64,000 nt of DNA from Streptomyces cyaneochromogenes (GCF_003963535.1 NZ_CP034539.1:9548001-9612000), one strand, 5' to 3'; shown: positions 28,101 through 36,831, counted from the first letter of the stretch. The notes: generated from the sequence alone by a model not told the origin. Program-made: numbers and translations.

Positions 28101-31100
28101 GCACGCGACTGTCCGAGGAACTGCGTCTCTCCGGCCACGCCGGCGGCGCGCTGACCGATGCACGGCTGATCACGACGTTCACCCGAGGGCCGGGCGGTGA
28201 GATGGTGCCGACCCTCCGGTTGGCCGCGCCGGGGCTGGGTGACGGGGCCTTCTCCGTCGTACGGCTGCCGGGTGGGGACGCGGCCGGGCGGCTGCCGGCC
28301 GGGGGCTTCGCGGTGACCGACCTGGCGAACGGTGACCGGTTCGTCTTCGACCGCGCAGGCCGGTTCGTGGACGTCCCCGCGGACGCCCCGCCGATACGGC
28401 TGGACGCTGCCGGGACGACCCTGCCGGACCCGAACGTCGGCCCGCTCACGGCCCTCGACGACTTCGGCGGCCCCCTGTCCGAGCGGTTCCCGCTGCACTC
28501 CATCCCCGAGCACAACCCCCTGGCCGGCGGCGCGGCCGACCTGCCCAGGATCGAGCTGCCCGGTGCCGACGCGCCGGCCGTCGCCCGCGCGGCGGACATC
28601 GCGCCGCCCGCCGACCTGACCCTCATGCGCCTGACCGAGTTCCAGGACGTGCCGTTGTCCGGCGCGGGCGACCTGGCCGGGCTGGAGTTCCGGATCGTCG
28701 GCAGTAACGCCGCCGACGGCGTACCCGGTACGTTCCGGCTGGACGTCACGCAGGCCGCCCCGACACCGCACGGGGCGGGACCGCAGCCGCGGTTCACGGT
28801 GGAGCGCCTGGACAGCGGCACGTTCCGCGTCACCGACCCGGCCGGCACCACCCGTTGGGAGTTCAGCGCCGGCGGAGACTTCCTCGCCCGTGAGACTGCG
28901 CTCGTCGACCACGATCTGGGGCTGCCGTCCGGGCTGTGGTTCAGGAACACGGCCACGACCACGACGGACGGCATCACCTCCAGGATCGTGGGGCTGGTCG
29001 GGCCCCGCGAAGTCACCGATTCCTTCCCGCTCACCACCATCGACCGAACGCTTCAGGACCGTCTGCCGGGCGGCTTCACCCTGACCGACAGCGTCACGGG
29101 CAGCCGCTTCCACTACGACGCTGACCTCCACCTCGCGTTCCGCGACCTGCCGGCCCATGACGGCTCCGGATTCCTGCGCTACACGGAGGGCGCTTCCGAC
29201 ATCCCGCCCGTCCGGCTGGACGACCTGGGCGGCCCCTCGGGCCTGGACGACCTCGCCCAGATCTTCGAGCGCACCCTGGACGAGGCATCGGGAGGAGTGC
29301 GTCCGATGCCAGACGTCACCGACCTGTCCCTCGGTGCCGCTCCGCACCTGCCCGGCCTGGACGATGCCGCCACCCTGCGACTGTCCGACGCCCTCGGCGA
29401 GCACGGCGACCAGTGGCTCACCCGACTGAGCCCGGGCGACGCGCCCGACCTCGACCTCCGCGCGGCCTGGCGAGCACTGGACGAGCACTGGACCGGGCTC
29501 CTGGAACGGACGCCCGGGATACGGCTGACCGGCGCGGACGACCTTGCCGACCTCGAAATACGGGTGCTGCGTGTACCGTCCACCGACACGGCACCGGGCT
29601 CGTTCCGCCTCGAACTCCTCGACCGTGCCCCGGCGGCGGACGGAACGGCCCGCGGCGCGGACTTCACGGTCGAACGGATCCCGGACGGCGGGTTCGCCAT
29701 CACCGACCCGACCGGCAACACCACGTGGACGTTCGCCCAGGACGGCTCCTTCCTGGGCCGTGAGGCCGTGCTCACCGGGGAGGGACTCCCCTCCGGCCTG
29801 CGGGTCTCGGCGACCCACCACCAGGCGGGCGGGTTCACGCAGGTCGATCTGCTCGGTCCCGACAGTGCCGTCAGATCGCTGCAGGTCACCGCGCCGGAGG
29901 GCGCGCTCGCCGGGCGGCTGCCCGGTGGCTTCACCCTCACCGACACCGTCACCGGCAGCCGCTTCCACTTCGACCGGACCGGAGCCCTCGTCTTCCGCGA
30001 CCTGCCGGCCCGTGACGGCTCGGGCTTCCTGCGGTTCACGGAGGGCGCGCACGGCGCGCAGCCGACCCGGCTGGTGGACCCGCTGTCCGAGCGCTTCCCG
30101 CTCAGTTCCATCCCGGAGGAAGACGTCCTCGACGAGGGCCTCACCGACATCTCCCAGCTCTTCGACCGCACCCTCGACGAGGCGTCGGCCATACGGGCCG
30201 ACCTGCCCGGGGACGCGGCAGCGGTGGACCTGTCGTCCATCTCCGGAGCCATGGAGTTCCTGCATGTCGCACCCGATTCCCAGGCCATCCAGAACCTGGA
30301 CCTCCTGCGCGTTCAGCAGCTCGCGGGCGACGCCACCGACTCGCTGAACAGCTTCCCCGGGCTGCGGCCCGAACTCCTCCACGACCAGCTCCGCCAGATG
30401 ACCGCACAGGCCCACGAGGGCATCCGGCAGGGCGCCGCCACCGTCATGCGGGAGTACCAGAACCTCCCCCTGGCCACACGCCTGGAGGACCTCCAGGGCG
30501 GCGGCAGCCGCGTCTTCGGCGACTTCACCGTCACGCCGACCCCGCACGGCGGCCCCGGCGGCAGCCGCTTCACCGTGACGCACACGCCGACGGACCTGAC
30601 CACCGGCTTCGGCCCCAACCGTGAGCTGCTCTACCGGGAGGTGTTCGTCAGGGGTGGCCCGGCCGACCTCGACGGGACCAAGCTCGGGCTCACCGGCCGC
30701 GCCGCCGAGGGCGGTTGGACCCCCGACTCCTTCCAGTTCGTGGGCACGCAGGCGGCCGACGACGCGTTCACCGTCACGCGTCTCGACCCGAACCTCCCGA
30801 CCGAGGTGCGCGGCGGCTTCACCCTCACCGACGCCGCCGGCACGACGAAGTGGCACTACGGCCCCGAGGGCACACTCGCCCTGAGGGACGTCCAACTCGC
30901 CGGAGACCGGGGCGTGTTCCGGTTCGAGGCGGGCACTCCGGACGGGACGCCACGGGTCCTCGACGCGTCGGGCAACGCGTCCCTGACCCTGCGCGCGGAG
31001 CGGCTCGACGACGGCCGGATCGCCCTGATCCACACGGCGCCGGGCACCCCACCGCTGGAGCGGACCGTCTTCGACGCGAGCGGCGGCAAGCTGCTGGAGG

Positions 31101-34100
31101 AGACCTTCGCCATCCGCGGCAGCGGCGGCAAACCCACCGGCTCGTACTGGACCATCGACCACATGACCGGCAAGGGCGTCCGCGTCAACGGCGACAACAC
31201 CCCCTTCACCGGCCGCTTCGACACCGCCACGCTGGAGACGTCCCCCACCGGGCAGTTCAAGCTGACCGGCAAGGAGCCCGGCAAGGTCACCCTGTTCGAG
31301 CGCGAGGTGCTGAAGAACGGCAACACCCTGCACATCGCCCGGGACCGCTTCGGCCACGCCCGCTGGACCGAGTTCGACGACGCGGGCAACCGGGTCCGGT
31401 CCGGCGAGCGCATCGGGGACCCGGACCAGCGGACCTACCACGACGTGCCGGACGGTTCCTGGCGCCTGCTCAACACCTCCGACGTGCGCACCTACCACAA
31501 GGCCCTCGACGGCGGCCTCGTGCGCGCCGAGAAGGGCGCCGACGGCCACTGGACCTGGCAGCGCTTCGACAAGGACGGCGTGGAGGCGCTCTCCGGCACC
31601 CGGCACTGGAGCGCGAACCACGTCGCCTTCAAGGACACCTTCGTCGACCCCGCCACGGGACTGGAGACGGTGGCCCAACGGCGCGGCCAGACCTGGCCGT
31701 TCGGCGGACTGCACGGCTCCCGGATGTACCAGGAGCACTCCCTGCTGCCCGGTCATGCCCCGGCCGGAACACGGATCGACCCCGACACGTATACCGGTCT
31801 GGGACCGGCGAACGCGCAGATCGAGAGCCTGGAGACGCTGGCGGACGGCGGCAGCCTGCTCGTCAAGCGGTTCGCCGACATGCGCCCGCCCGCCTTCATG
31901 TGGAAGGGCGCGGCGGGCCGCAACCCGTTCGACAACTTCTTCGGCGACCTGTTCGCGGGCGACTCCCTGAACCGCGTGAGCCACTGGACCCAGACCGCCG
32001 CGGACGGCACCACGGTCACCGGCGTCCGGCTCAACCCGTCGGGCGCCAACTGGGTCGACGTCGACCAGTTCGGCCGTGTCGTCCGGGAGAGCCGCAAGCT
32101 GGACGACGGAAGCGTCATCGAGATCGGGCGCAGCGCCGAGGACGCCACGCGCTGGGCGCCGCTTCCTGAGTACCGCGAGGGCGCCCCGTACGAGCTGCAC
32201 TGGCGGAACACGACGACCGGCGAGACCGGCACGCGGCACGCCGACGGCCTCGGACAGTGGCGGGACGTCTTCACCGACAGTGAGGGTGTCGAACGCGTCC
32301 GGCTGCGCAGCGAGGGCGCCGGGACACGCGAGTACCTCTTCGACGCACCGACGCCACACGACCTCGCCGGCAACGACCGCGCGGGCGTCTGGGTCGACAG
32401 GAACTCGCTGCTGCACATCACCGGCCGGCGGGACCTGGTGGGCGACGTGTTCGTCGAGTCGTCCGGCAGCCCCTACCGCACCGACTGGACATGGAAGACG
32501 TACGACTCCGCCCACCCGGCCACCGTGCTCGACGAGGGCATCCGCAAGCAGAACCGCGGCTCGCTCTACTCACGCACCTGGGACGACTCCTTCGTCGACC
32601 TCGACCGGCTCGGCAACGTGGTGCGCGAGCGCAACGCCACCGACGCCGGCACCTCCTGGGTCGACGCGGTCCGGCAGCCCGACGGCACCTACAAGTGGAC
32701 GAAGACCGCCGCCGACGGCACGGTCCACTCCGAGGGCGTACGGGTGTACGACGATGTGGCGAAGGGCCGCTGGCGGGACCTCATCGACGACCAGGTGGTC
32801 CGCAGCAGGGACGGCGGACGGGTTCGCGAGTACGCGTACGGGATCGAGACCACGCAGCCTCCAGCGGCGCCCGCGGCCGACCTCCCGCGCGGGACAACGC
32901 TGCGCGATCTGCTCGACCAGTCCGCACGCCACTTCGAGCCGCCCCGCACGGTCCGCGTGGACCGGGAGGCATGGAAGGAGTACGACCTCGGCAAGGTCTT
33001 CCGCGAGCGCGTCAAGGTGGAGGGCGACCCCGTCCGCTACCGCGAGGTCGACAAGCAGTGGGGCCAGTGGCGGGAGTACCAGAACGGCCACCTGGTCGAG
33101 CAGCGTGTCTTCGACGGACGGGTCTACAGGACCGACCCCTTCGGCCGGCTGAGCATGTCGGGCCCGGCCGTCGTCCCCCACTACCTCGGCGGGGTCCTGC
33201 CCAAGGTCGGCGGCGAGGTCGGCCTGCCCGGCGACCGCGCCTGGCAGCTCATCGGCCGGGAGGCCGACTACCGCGGCGCCGACATCGAGGCCCTGGGCTA
33301 TCTGCGCGAGGTCCAGGACCCGTGGCACGCTCTGTTCCAGGGCGTCAGGAACGGCGAGTCCGTCGAGATGCCCATGTGGCAGCGCGAGCTTCGCAGCTTC
33401 CTGACCTCGTTCAGCACCGGGTTCGTCACCGACTTCACCGCGGGCCTGCTGATCACCGAGCTCACCAACAACGGCAATCTCAAGCCGGAGGACGTCTTCA
33501 AGGCGCTGCTGTCCGGAGCGGTCGGCGGCACCTTCGGCGGAGGGCTCAACGTCCTGTACAACCACACCCGGCTCGGGTACCTCAAGACCACCATGGGCCA
33601 ACTCGACTGGGCCGCGCACCCCAAGCAGTCGATGGCCGGGCTCACCGACGACTGGGCCACCGACTGGACCGCCTTCGAGAAGCCCACCCGCTGGCGCACC
33701 GCCACCTACGCCAACACCGTGGGCCTCGCCACCGGCGCGCTCAGCGGCTTCGTCAGCACCGCCATCAGCTCGGCGGTGTTCGGGGTCAACGGCAACGAGA
33801 TCCAGGGCGTCGACGCGCTGCGGGCGGGCATGTGGGGCGCCGCGGGCTCGCTGTTCGGCGGGGTGAGCACCGGCCTGGCGCGCAACGCCTGGCACCTGGC
33901 CACGGGCTCCCGGGTCTTCCACAAGGGCGGCCTCGGCGAGCTGGGGATGAACTGGGTGGAGTCCGCGCTGTCCAAGTACATCGCTTTCCAGATCGCCCAG
34001 GCGGACAGCCTGAACGGGAACCACCTGCCGTCCCCCGGCCGGGCGTTCCCGAAGCCGGCCACCACCCCCGCGGCGCCACCGCCCCCACCGGCCCCGCAGC

Positions 34101-34150
34101 CCCCGGCCGACCAACCCGAAGCACCCGTCCAGGGATTGGAGCTCCCGTGA
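22154..34150 (+). CDS. Giant ESX-associated polymorphic-toxin-like protein with internal ADP-ribosyltransferase domain
   Basis: About 3998 residues. GTG 22154 follows GGAGG 5 nt away and gives an N-terminus (ASPGDWNQVGYGGNPVAG) of the WXG-like toxin type; ATG 22085 is an alternative. Order: helical WXG100-like domain (1-110); hydrophobic helices (about 173-245); Gly/Met-rich amphipathic part (260-400); two tandem related modules (950-1120 and 1195-1370); Pro-rich linker (1450-1510); an R-S-E ADP-ribosyltransferase domain with Arg1699, Ser1737-Thr-Thr and Glu1777-x-Glu1779; 1000 residues of GGFTLTD/GSGFLRF beta repeats; Trp/Tyr-rich YD-like repeats (about 2950-3650); a Gly-rich hydrophobic segment; and a Pro-rich tail. 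It is coupled by GTGA to the AAA+ gene. Probably secreted; the target is unknown. No immunity gene is evident next to it. Confidence 0.93.
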   Translation: MASPGDWNQVGYGGNPVAGNPRVLDGFTRDFRLLRDLAGDVDAGLDNMLRTASDGGFEGKTADALRTYVKQSLKKFMANAHSAFDLAASATARYADALRDAQGRAESAAARGGAVAIPPAGLVGKDAPPPAELTAAKNDIAAEVDFITGEAKILEDALRSAADMVSSPIAPPKKSFKQRLVEGLWKALEIVTIVVSIVAMIVGGPLGLLAFGLGAVLFFKALVDYRQGKLNGVGLGLAFLGIVFPSTKGLTTAGGLLRMLKAGASIGAKGAGKALSAGGRLVMQGGRLVMAPRTMAAMTGQGLWKLFQAGGRMFATGMSRLPGLLAGTPRALMGAMRMAGGFARGMMRSARFALRRDFFMATAFVGGGMGRRLGVYALTNVGRALDFAVAALLPLRYAELTKYGFRAAFRMGILERGLLGKPSIGGALGRTAGSVGDLASRTGRGLSAPDAARPFGERGKLVVPGTSAWDDAVDELTEFMPPPTALPRSTGASSLSRVPGIPSGRFASAVDDLVEPAAFRDLDALGFRFGPLLRNGGIDVSDLGAGGLLPPQFRNALDALDDLDELAGTGTAVRSPLLEQPQSAVARLRDLDTFTGMDRTGTGLLKPMDELAELAPFSIDGKFGGLTTVQVRKILDGEIDLVGVVPDGVILRIGKTDPVNVHAGLKGEVTVRVLDPDELGTGPLAGKFTGADASAGLGFKLDELARLLPDRSGELGRARELLGLGPVKTDLVTKPVPAQPGFPPLTLREIITGGAVGKTGAERFQAWVRAQNAAVDLDTAGQKLAQVADLPHVSPLHRAEAELDLSAAELKFNHARLEFDQLGMNLDTVRQNITVMMVRLDGPGAHLPVGELRLLDDLAQPTGRWITMEPGEQITYVLRTDAGIVPDVKVAMVDGHFTVTGADGIVTRYGPDGAPLRVDVPVRPEAPAGPSTVHGADPVQVDVPVVPQVHWLVRQDVDFAASSLKSGMKTHLTAEGLVPVKIDGTTKPFQAVTTANAKGFKAESPFTAFSPPGSIVKSYGNQEIGLDLIALRNDINAGVENVRNIEILSTTKVQDEILEQIRIKTEVLDLEVPSTFTHTTGNKEIQEFLAKNGVAKRVAANVTADIKTLLQVRRDNTWLIKGVIPSDYLRGPYATVDSLKHVPAAPSTSLTAPTNALESAGRASGSGLPPVEVRKPVLKSDDFYMSNVDLEDLRGVKLVRQDDLHMSQLDRKGLRKSYFDPDVGMIPANPEGRTTAFQHVAGAENATRKENSPFTSFAEIGNHKVYGDMEFTLDVYKLGVDIKAGWLPDVGILPAKDLQRLIADQIERTIGKRLDFTSSLTGNSSRQDVLNFLKSHDVNPAKSNKFVGDVRVLLNTTRDQEWLIKGIIPKSYLEGPYPRAAVSSGMGDAVSAGPLHGLDEAAGHLRLSDTFKADLEAKPVFAELRGPKGVNSGTLRIGEVGPAGERVAFDGPAVPAAPVTAATPPPAPLAPPRPPAVPSAHPAPHAPSAPPVPLLGKGIGGTAPVPPPSVGTHGLGSGLDAGTPVVRHTPGGDTSHWVIDGKATFGRYKIRNTEDGSVSLVSASDRAWATLDNAAASRQAFEADQLKRAAEQLKKADLQEGGKYLSSGYRSINPLLAAFEEAGYTAAQVRHVGFDFSERAADVLEYWKRVATERGYASRQVTESWDMQDLHRWHDSIKSIHRAWDDFPSPTIPGNTVVRGDSQQIFSSFDGILDPAHYPGGGYHDVGRTISWPGIMSTTTGSATTHNFVNSKAVIWKFDVPEQGHPGRVLGSENLAEAEVTFPVNTQIKINQVLVRDGHFAQELTGEFGDKAKVIVFADILPAGGAVRGTVDELAGSLRAGDTFTTNVPRLDRFDVPAPRSETVLLRPEQVAGASHVRVEWDRAPLEGGGFTLTDEGGGARLVFGADEALQFRDYRVPGTDGFLRFEAAPGPGTLPRWVGPDGVPPAGTGAVVDPVRGALGVVTGVKVGTPDGAWTARFDLDGTRLSEELRLSGHAGGALTDARLITTFTRGPGGEMVPTLRLAAPGLGDGAFSVVRLPGGDAAGRLPAGGFAVTDLANGDRFVFDRAGRFVDVPADAPPIRLDAAGTTLPDPNVGPLTALDDFGGPLSERFPLHSIPEHNPLAGGAADLPRIELPGADAPAVARAADIAPPADLTLMRLTEFQDVPLSGAGDLAGLEFRIVGSNAADGVPGTFRLDVTQAAPTPHGAGPQPRFTVERLDSGTFRVTDPAGTTRWEFSAGGDFLARETALVDHDLGLPSGLWFRNTATTTTDGITSRIVGLVGPREVTDSFPLTTIDRTLQDRLPGGFTLTDSVTGSRFHYDADLHLAFRDLPAHDGSGFLRYTEGASDIPPVRLDDLGGPSGLDDLAQIFERTLDEASGGVRPMPDVTDLSLGAAPHLPGLDDAATLRLSDALGEHGDQWLTRLSPGDAPDLDLRAAWRALDEHWTGLLERTPGIRLTGADDLADLEIRVLRVPSTDTAPGSFRLELLDRAPAADGTARGADFTVERIPDGGFAITDPTGNTTWTFAQDGSFLGREAVLTGEGLPSGLRVSATHHQAGGFTQVDLLGPDSAVRSLQVTAPEGALAGRLPGGFTLTDTVTGSRFHFDRTGALVFRDLPARDGSGFLRFTEGAHGAQPTRLVDPLSERFPLSSIPEEDVLDEGLTDISQLFDRTLDEASAIRADLPGDAAAVDLSSISGAMEFLHVAPDSQAIQNLDLLRVQQLAGDATDSLNSFPGLRPELLHDQLRQMTAQAHEGIRQGAATVMREYQNLPLATRLEDLQGGGSRVFGDFTVTPTPHGGPGGSRFTVTHTPTDLTTGFGPNRELLYREVFVRGGPADLDGTKLGLTGRAAEGGWTPDSFQFVGTQAADDAFTVTRLDPNLPTEVRGGFTLTDAAGTTKWHYGPEGTLALRDVQLAGDRGVFRFEAGTPDGTPRVLDASGNASLTLRAERLDDGRIALIHTAPGTPPLERTVFDASGGKLLEETFAIRGSGGKPTGSYWTIDHMTGKGVRVNGDNTPFTGRFDTATLETSPTGQFKLTGKEPGKVTLFEREVLKNGNTLHIARDRFGHARWTEFDDAGNRVRSGERIGDPDQRTYHDVPDGSWRLLNTSDVRTYHKALDGGLVRAEKGADGHWTWQRFDKDGVEALSGTRHWSANHVAFKDTFVDPATGLETVAQRRGQTWPFGGLHGSRMYQEHSLLPGHAPAGTRIDPDTYTGLGPANAQIESLETLADGGSLLVKRFADMRPPAFMWKGAAGRNPFDNFFGDLFAGDSLNRVSHWTQTAADGTTVTGVRLNPSGANWVDVDQFGRVVRESRKLDDGSVIEIGRSAEDATRWAPLPEYREGAPYELHWRNTTTGETGTRHADGLGQWRDVFTDSEGVERVRLRSEGAGTREYLFDAPTPHDLAGNDRAGVWVDRNSLLHITGRRDLVGDVFVESSGSPYRTDWTWKTYDSAHPATVLDEGIRKQNRGSLYSRTWDDSFVDLDRLGNVVRERNATDAGTSWVDAVRQPDGTYKWTKTAADGTVHSEGVRVYDDVAKGRWRDLIDDQVVRSRDGGRVREYAYGIETTQPPAAPAADLPRGTTLRDLLDQSARHFEPPRTVRVDREAWKEYDLGKVFRERVKVEGDPVRYREVDKQWGQWREYQNGHLVEQRVFDGRVYRTDPFGRLSMSGPAVVPHYLGGVLPKVGGEVGLPGDRAWQLIGREADYRGADIEALGYLREVQDPWHALFQGVRNGESVEMPMWQRELRSFLTSFSTGFVTDFTAGLLITELTNNGNLKPEDVFKALLSGAVGGTFGGGLNVLYNHTRLGYLKTTMGQLDWAAHPKQSMAGLTDDWATDWTAFEKPTRWRTATYANTVGLATGALSGFVSTAISSAVFGVNGNEIQGVDALRAGMWGAAGSLFGGVSTGLARNAWHLATGSRVFHKGGLGELGMNWVESALSKYIAFQIAQADSLNGNHLPSPGRAFPKPATTPAAPPPPPAPQPPADQPEAPVQGLELP
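25000..26283 (+). repeat. Tandem homologous domains with ADP-ribosyltransferase-like signatures inside the giant gene
   Basis: Two copies, about 25000-25557 and 25735-26283. Each has LVRQD, then 52-54 residues later SPFTAF or SPFTSF, then YGN/YGD, and 110-114 residues later WLIKG-IP-YL-GPY. Spacing and motifs match between copies, showing duplication. The R, S-x-F and (Q)E-W-L-I-K-G-x-I-P order resembles ADP-ribosyltransferase folds. Copy 1 has NTW and copy 2 QEW at the catalytic-Glu position, so only copy 2 may be active. The fold assignment is inference. Confidence 0.55.
27170..27615 (+). other. Internal R-S-E class mono-ADP-ribosyltransferase domain (within giant gene)
   Basis: Arg1699 in TVVRGDS, the central-strand motif Ser1737-Thr-Thr in GIMSTTTGS, and the ExE pair Glu1777/Glu1779 in LAEAEVTFP are ordered and spaced as in R-S-E ADP-ribosyltransferases. 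The ExE spacing predicts arginine-type modification. It sits in the middle of the protein, not at the C-terminus as in most polymorphic toxins, and follows a Pro-rich linker. Confidence 0.75.
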
Positions 34151-36831
34151 CCACCACCGCCATCCCTGCCGTGCACCGGGTCGCCCCCAAGGGCCGCGGC
34201 GCCCACCGCAGCATCACCGCCGCCGTACGCGCCGCGGTCGACGGCGACGAGATCCGCATCGCCCCCGGCGACTACGTCGAGGTGCTGGTCCTGGACCGCG
34301 CGGTGAGCCTGCTGCCGGACGAAGGGCCGGACCACGCCGTACGGCTGCTGGCGGCGGACCCTGGCCGACCCGTCCTGGAGATCACCGCACCGCACGTCCG
34401 CGTCGACGGAATCGCGCTGACCGGCCAGGATCCGGTCCTGCCCGCAGTTCTGGTGGCGGCCGGCGGCCTGGAGCTGGACGGCTGTGAGATCTCCGGCGGC
34501 CGCATCGAGGCCGGCGGCGACGCCTCGCTGGCGCTGCGCGACTGCCGGGTCTTCGGTGCCGCCCTGGCCGGGGTGCACGCGAACACCACCGGCCGGACCG
34601 AGCTGATCGACACCCTGGTCGAGGACGTCGACGGCACCGGAGTCGTCCTGGGCTCCGCCACGACGGCGGACCTCCTCGGGCTGACGGTCCGGGAGGTCAC
34701 CGGATCCGGGGTCCGCGTACGGGGCCGGGCCGCGGCCGTGCTCCGCGACTGCCGGATCACCGGCCCCGGCCGCAGCGGGCTGCTGATCGAGGACGACGCG
34801 TCCGTGGCCGTGCTGGACTGCCGGCTGGAGGAGACCGGCGCGGAAGGCATACGGGTGCTGGGAAGTTCCCGCCGTCCCGAGGGGAGTCCGGGGCGTCCCG
34901 AGGCCGCCGAGGGTGGTGTGGTCCTCGCCGACTGCCAGGTGCTGCGTACCGGCACGGACGGGGTCGCCGTCTCCGGCGCCGGGGACGTCCTCCTCCTGAC
35001 CACCGGGATACGGGGCGGCTCCGGGGCCGGCGTGAGCGCCGACGACGACAGCACGGCCGTACTGGTCGACTGCCGGGTGGACCGGCCGCACGGCTCGTGC
35101 CTGGTGGCCCGGGGCACCGCCCGGCTGTCCGCGGAGGGCACCTCGGTGCACGGCAGCCGGGCCAACGGGCTGCTGGCGGGCGGCCGTTCGCAGGTGACCC
35201 TGGCGTCGAGCGACGTGACGGACTGCGGTTTCAGCGCCGTCCACGCCTGCGACGACTCCCGGCTGTCGTTGACCGACTGCCGGATCGGCTCCACCCCGGA
35301 ACACGGCGTCCGGGCCACCGACCGGGCCGAGCTCACCGTCGAAGGCGTGCGCATCAGCGACTGCGGACTCTCAGGCCTCCAGATCGACTCGGCGGCGGCC
35401 GCGCGGGTCCGCGGACTGTCCGTGCTGCGCGGCCGCGCCGGGATCAACGCCGAGTCCACCGGCACGGTCGTCCTGGAGGAATGCGATGTCACGCAGGCCG
35501 AACGCGCCGGCATCACCTGCGGCACCGGCACCACGGCCGTGCTGCGGGACTGCCGGATCAGCGGCACGGGCACCGCGGGCCTCGTGATCGGCGAGCGCGC
35601 GACCCCCAGCATCGAGGACTGCACCGTGCGCGACGCGACCGGCTCCGGACTGGTCCTCGGCCCCGCGGCCGAACCACGCGTCAAGGCCGTCACCGTGGCC
35701 CGCACCGGCAAGAACAGCCTGTTCGTCGGGGAGAAGGCGCGCGGCACCTTCGAGGAGTGCGTCTTCGCCGGTGCCGGCCGCGATGGCGAGGCGTTCCCGG
35801 CCGTCCATATGGCGGCCGGCAGCGCGCCCGTGCTGCGCGCCTGTGTGGTGCGGGACGCGGAGGAGGACGTCGCAGCGGAGAAGGGAGCCCGTCCGGTGTT
35901 CGACGGCTGCGTCTCACGCAATGTGACCAACCCCGCCCTGCCCACCGGCCGCGCCGAAGCGCTCGCGTCCGCCGAGGGCGGCGACACGGCCCCGGCGACC
36001 CAGGCGCGGGAGACCGAAGCCCCCTCCGAGGACACCCTGGAGGACCTGCTGGCCGAACTTGACGGACTGGCCGGTCTGGACAGGGTCAAGAACGACGTCT
36101 CCTCGCTGGTGAAACTGATGCAGACCGTGCGCCGCCGCGAGGAGATGGGCCTGTCCGCACCCCCGCTCAGCCGCCACCTGGTCTTCACCGGCAACCCCGG
36201 CACCGGCAAGACCACCGTCGCCCGCCTCTACGGCCGTATCCTCGCCGCCGTCGGCCTCCTCGACCGCGGGCATCTGGTCGAAGCCGACCGCTCCGCCCTG
36301 GTCGGCGAGTATGTCGGCCACACCGGCCCGAAGACCACGCGCGTCTTCGAACAGGCCCGGGGCGGCGTCCTCTTCATCGACGAGGCATACACACTCACCC
36401 AGTACGCCGGCACCAACGACTTCGGCCAGGAGGCCATCGCCACCCTGCTGAAGCTGATGGAGGACCATCGCGACGACGTCGTCGTGATCGTGGCCGGATA
36501 CCCCCGGGAGATGGAGACGTTCGTGCGCTCCAACCCCGGTCTGGCCTCTCGCTTCAACCGCACGCTGCTCTTCGAGGACTACGGCTCCGCCGAACTGGTC
36601 AGCATCGTGGAGCACCAGGCGGCCCAGCACCAGTACGAGCTCACGCCGACCGCCCGCGAGGCCCTGACCGCCCACTTCGACACGCTGCCCCGGGAGCGCG
36701 GATTCGGCAACGGCCGCGCCGCCCGCCAGCTGTTCCAGGCGATGACGGAGCGTCAGGCCTACCGCGTCGCCGAGCTGTCCGACATCTCGGAGTCGGACCT
36801 GATGACCCTCACACCGGACGACCTCCCGTAG
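34147..36831 (+). CDS. Right-handed beta-helix fused to EccA/CbxX-type AAA+ ATPase
   Basis: 894 residues. Residues about 15-600 are a parallel beta-helix: about 20 turns of repeats such as LRDCRITGPGRSGLLI, with a regular D-C-R/x-V/I ladder. An acidic linker follows, then an AAA+ module: Walker A GNPGTGKT (682-689), Walker B FIDEA (Asp745-Glu746), and EccA/CbxX-like blocks VGEYVGHTGPKT and GLASRFNRTLLFEDY. GTG 34147 overlaps the giant gene's stop, so the two are coupled. EccA ATPases assist ESX substrates in the cytoplasm; here the beta-helix may grip the giant substrate. That division of labour is inference. Confidence 0.9.
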   Translation: MTTTAIPAVHRVAPKGRGAHRSITAAVRAAVDGDEIRIAPGDYVEVLVLDRAVSLLPDEGPDHAVRLLAADPGRPVLEITAPHVRVDGIALTGQDPVLPAVLVAAGGLELDGCEISGGRIEAGGDASLALRDCRVFGAALAGVHANTTGRTELIDTLVEDVDGTGVVLGSATTADLLGLTVREVTGSGVRVRGRAAAVLRDCRITGPGRSGLLIEDDASVAVLDCRLEETGAEGIRVLGSSRRPEGSPGRPEAAEGGVVLADCQVLRTGTDGVAVSGAGDVLLLTTGIRGGSGAGVSADDDSTAVLVDCRVDRPHGSCLVARGTARLSAEGTSVHGSRANGLLAGGRSQVTLASSDVTDCGFSAVHACDDSRLSLTDCRIGSTPEHGVRATDRAELTVEGVRISDCGLSGLQIDSAAAARVRGLSVLRGRAGINAESTGTVVLEECDVTQAERAGITCGTGTTAVLRDCRISGTGTAGLVIGERATPSIEDCTVRDATGSGLVLGPAAEPRVKAVTVARTGKNSLFVGEKARGTFEECVFAGAGRDGEAFPAVHMAAGSAPVLRACVVRDAEEDVAAEKGARPVFDGCVSRNVTNPALPTGRAEALASAEGGDTAPATQARETEAPSEDTLEDLLAELDGLAGLDRVKNDVSSLVKLMQTVRRREEMGLSAPPLSRHLVFTGNPGTGKTTVARLYGRILAAVGLLDRGHLVEADRSALVGEYVGHTGPKTTRVFEQARGGVLFIDEAYTLTQYAGTNDFGQEAIATLLKLMEDHRDDVVVIVAGYPREMETFVRSNPGLASRFNRTLLFEDYGSAELVSIVEHQAAQHQYELTPTAREALTAHFDTLPRERGFGNGRAARQLFQAMTERQAYRVAELSDISESDLMTLTPDDLP

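Noticed and set aside
22028..32515. Very long minus-strand open frames (for example 22028-25576 and 26882-32515) opposite the giant gene
   Set aside because: High-GC codon bias keeps antisense frames open. Their translations are Arg/Gly/Val-rich low-complexity sequence without domains, and the plus-strand frame shows clear motifs.
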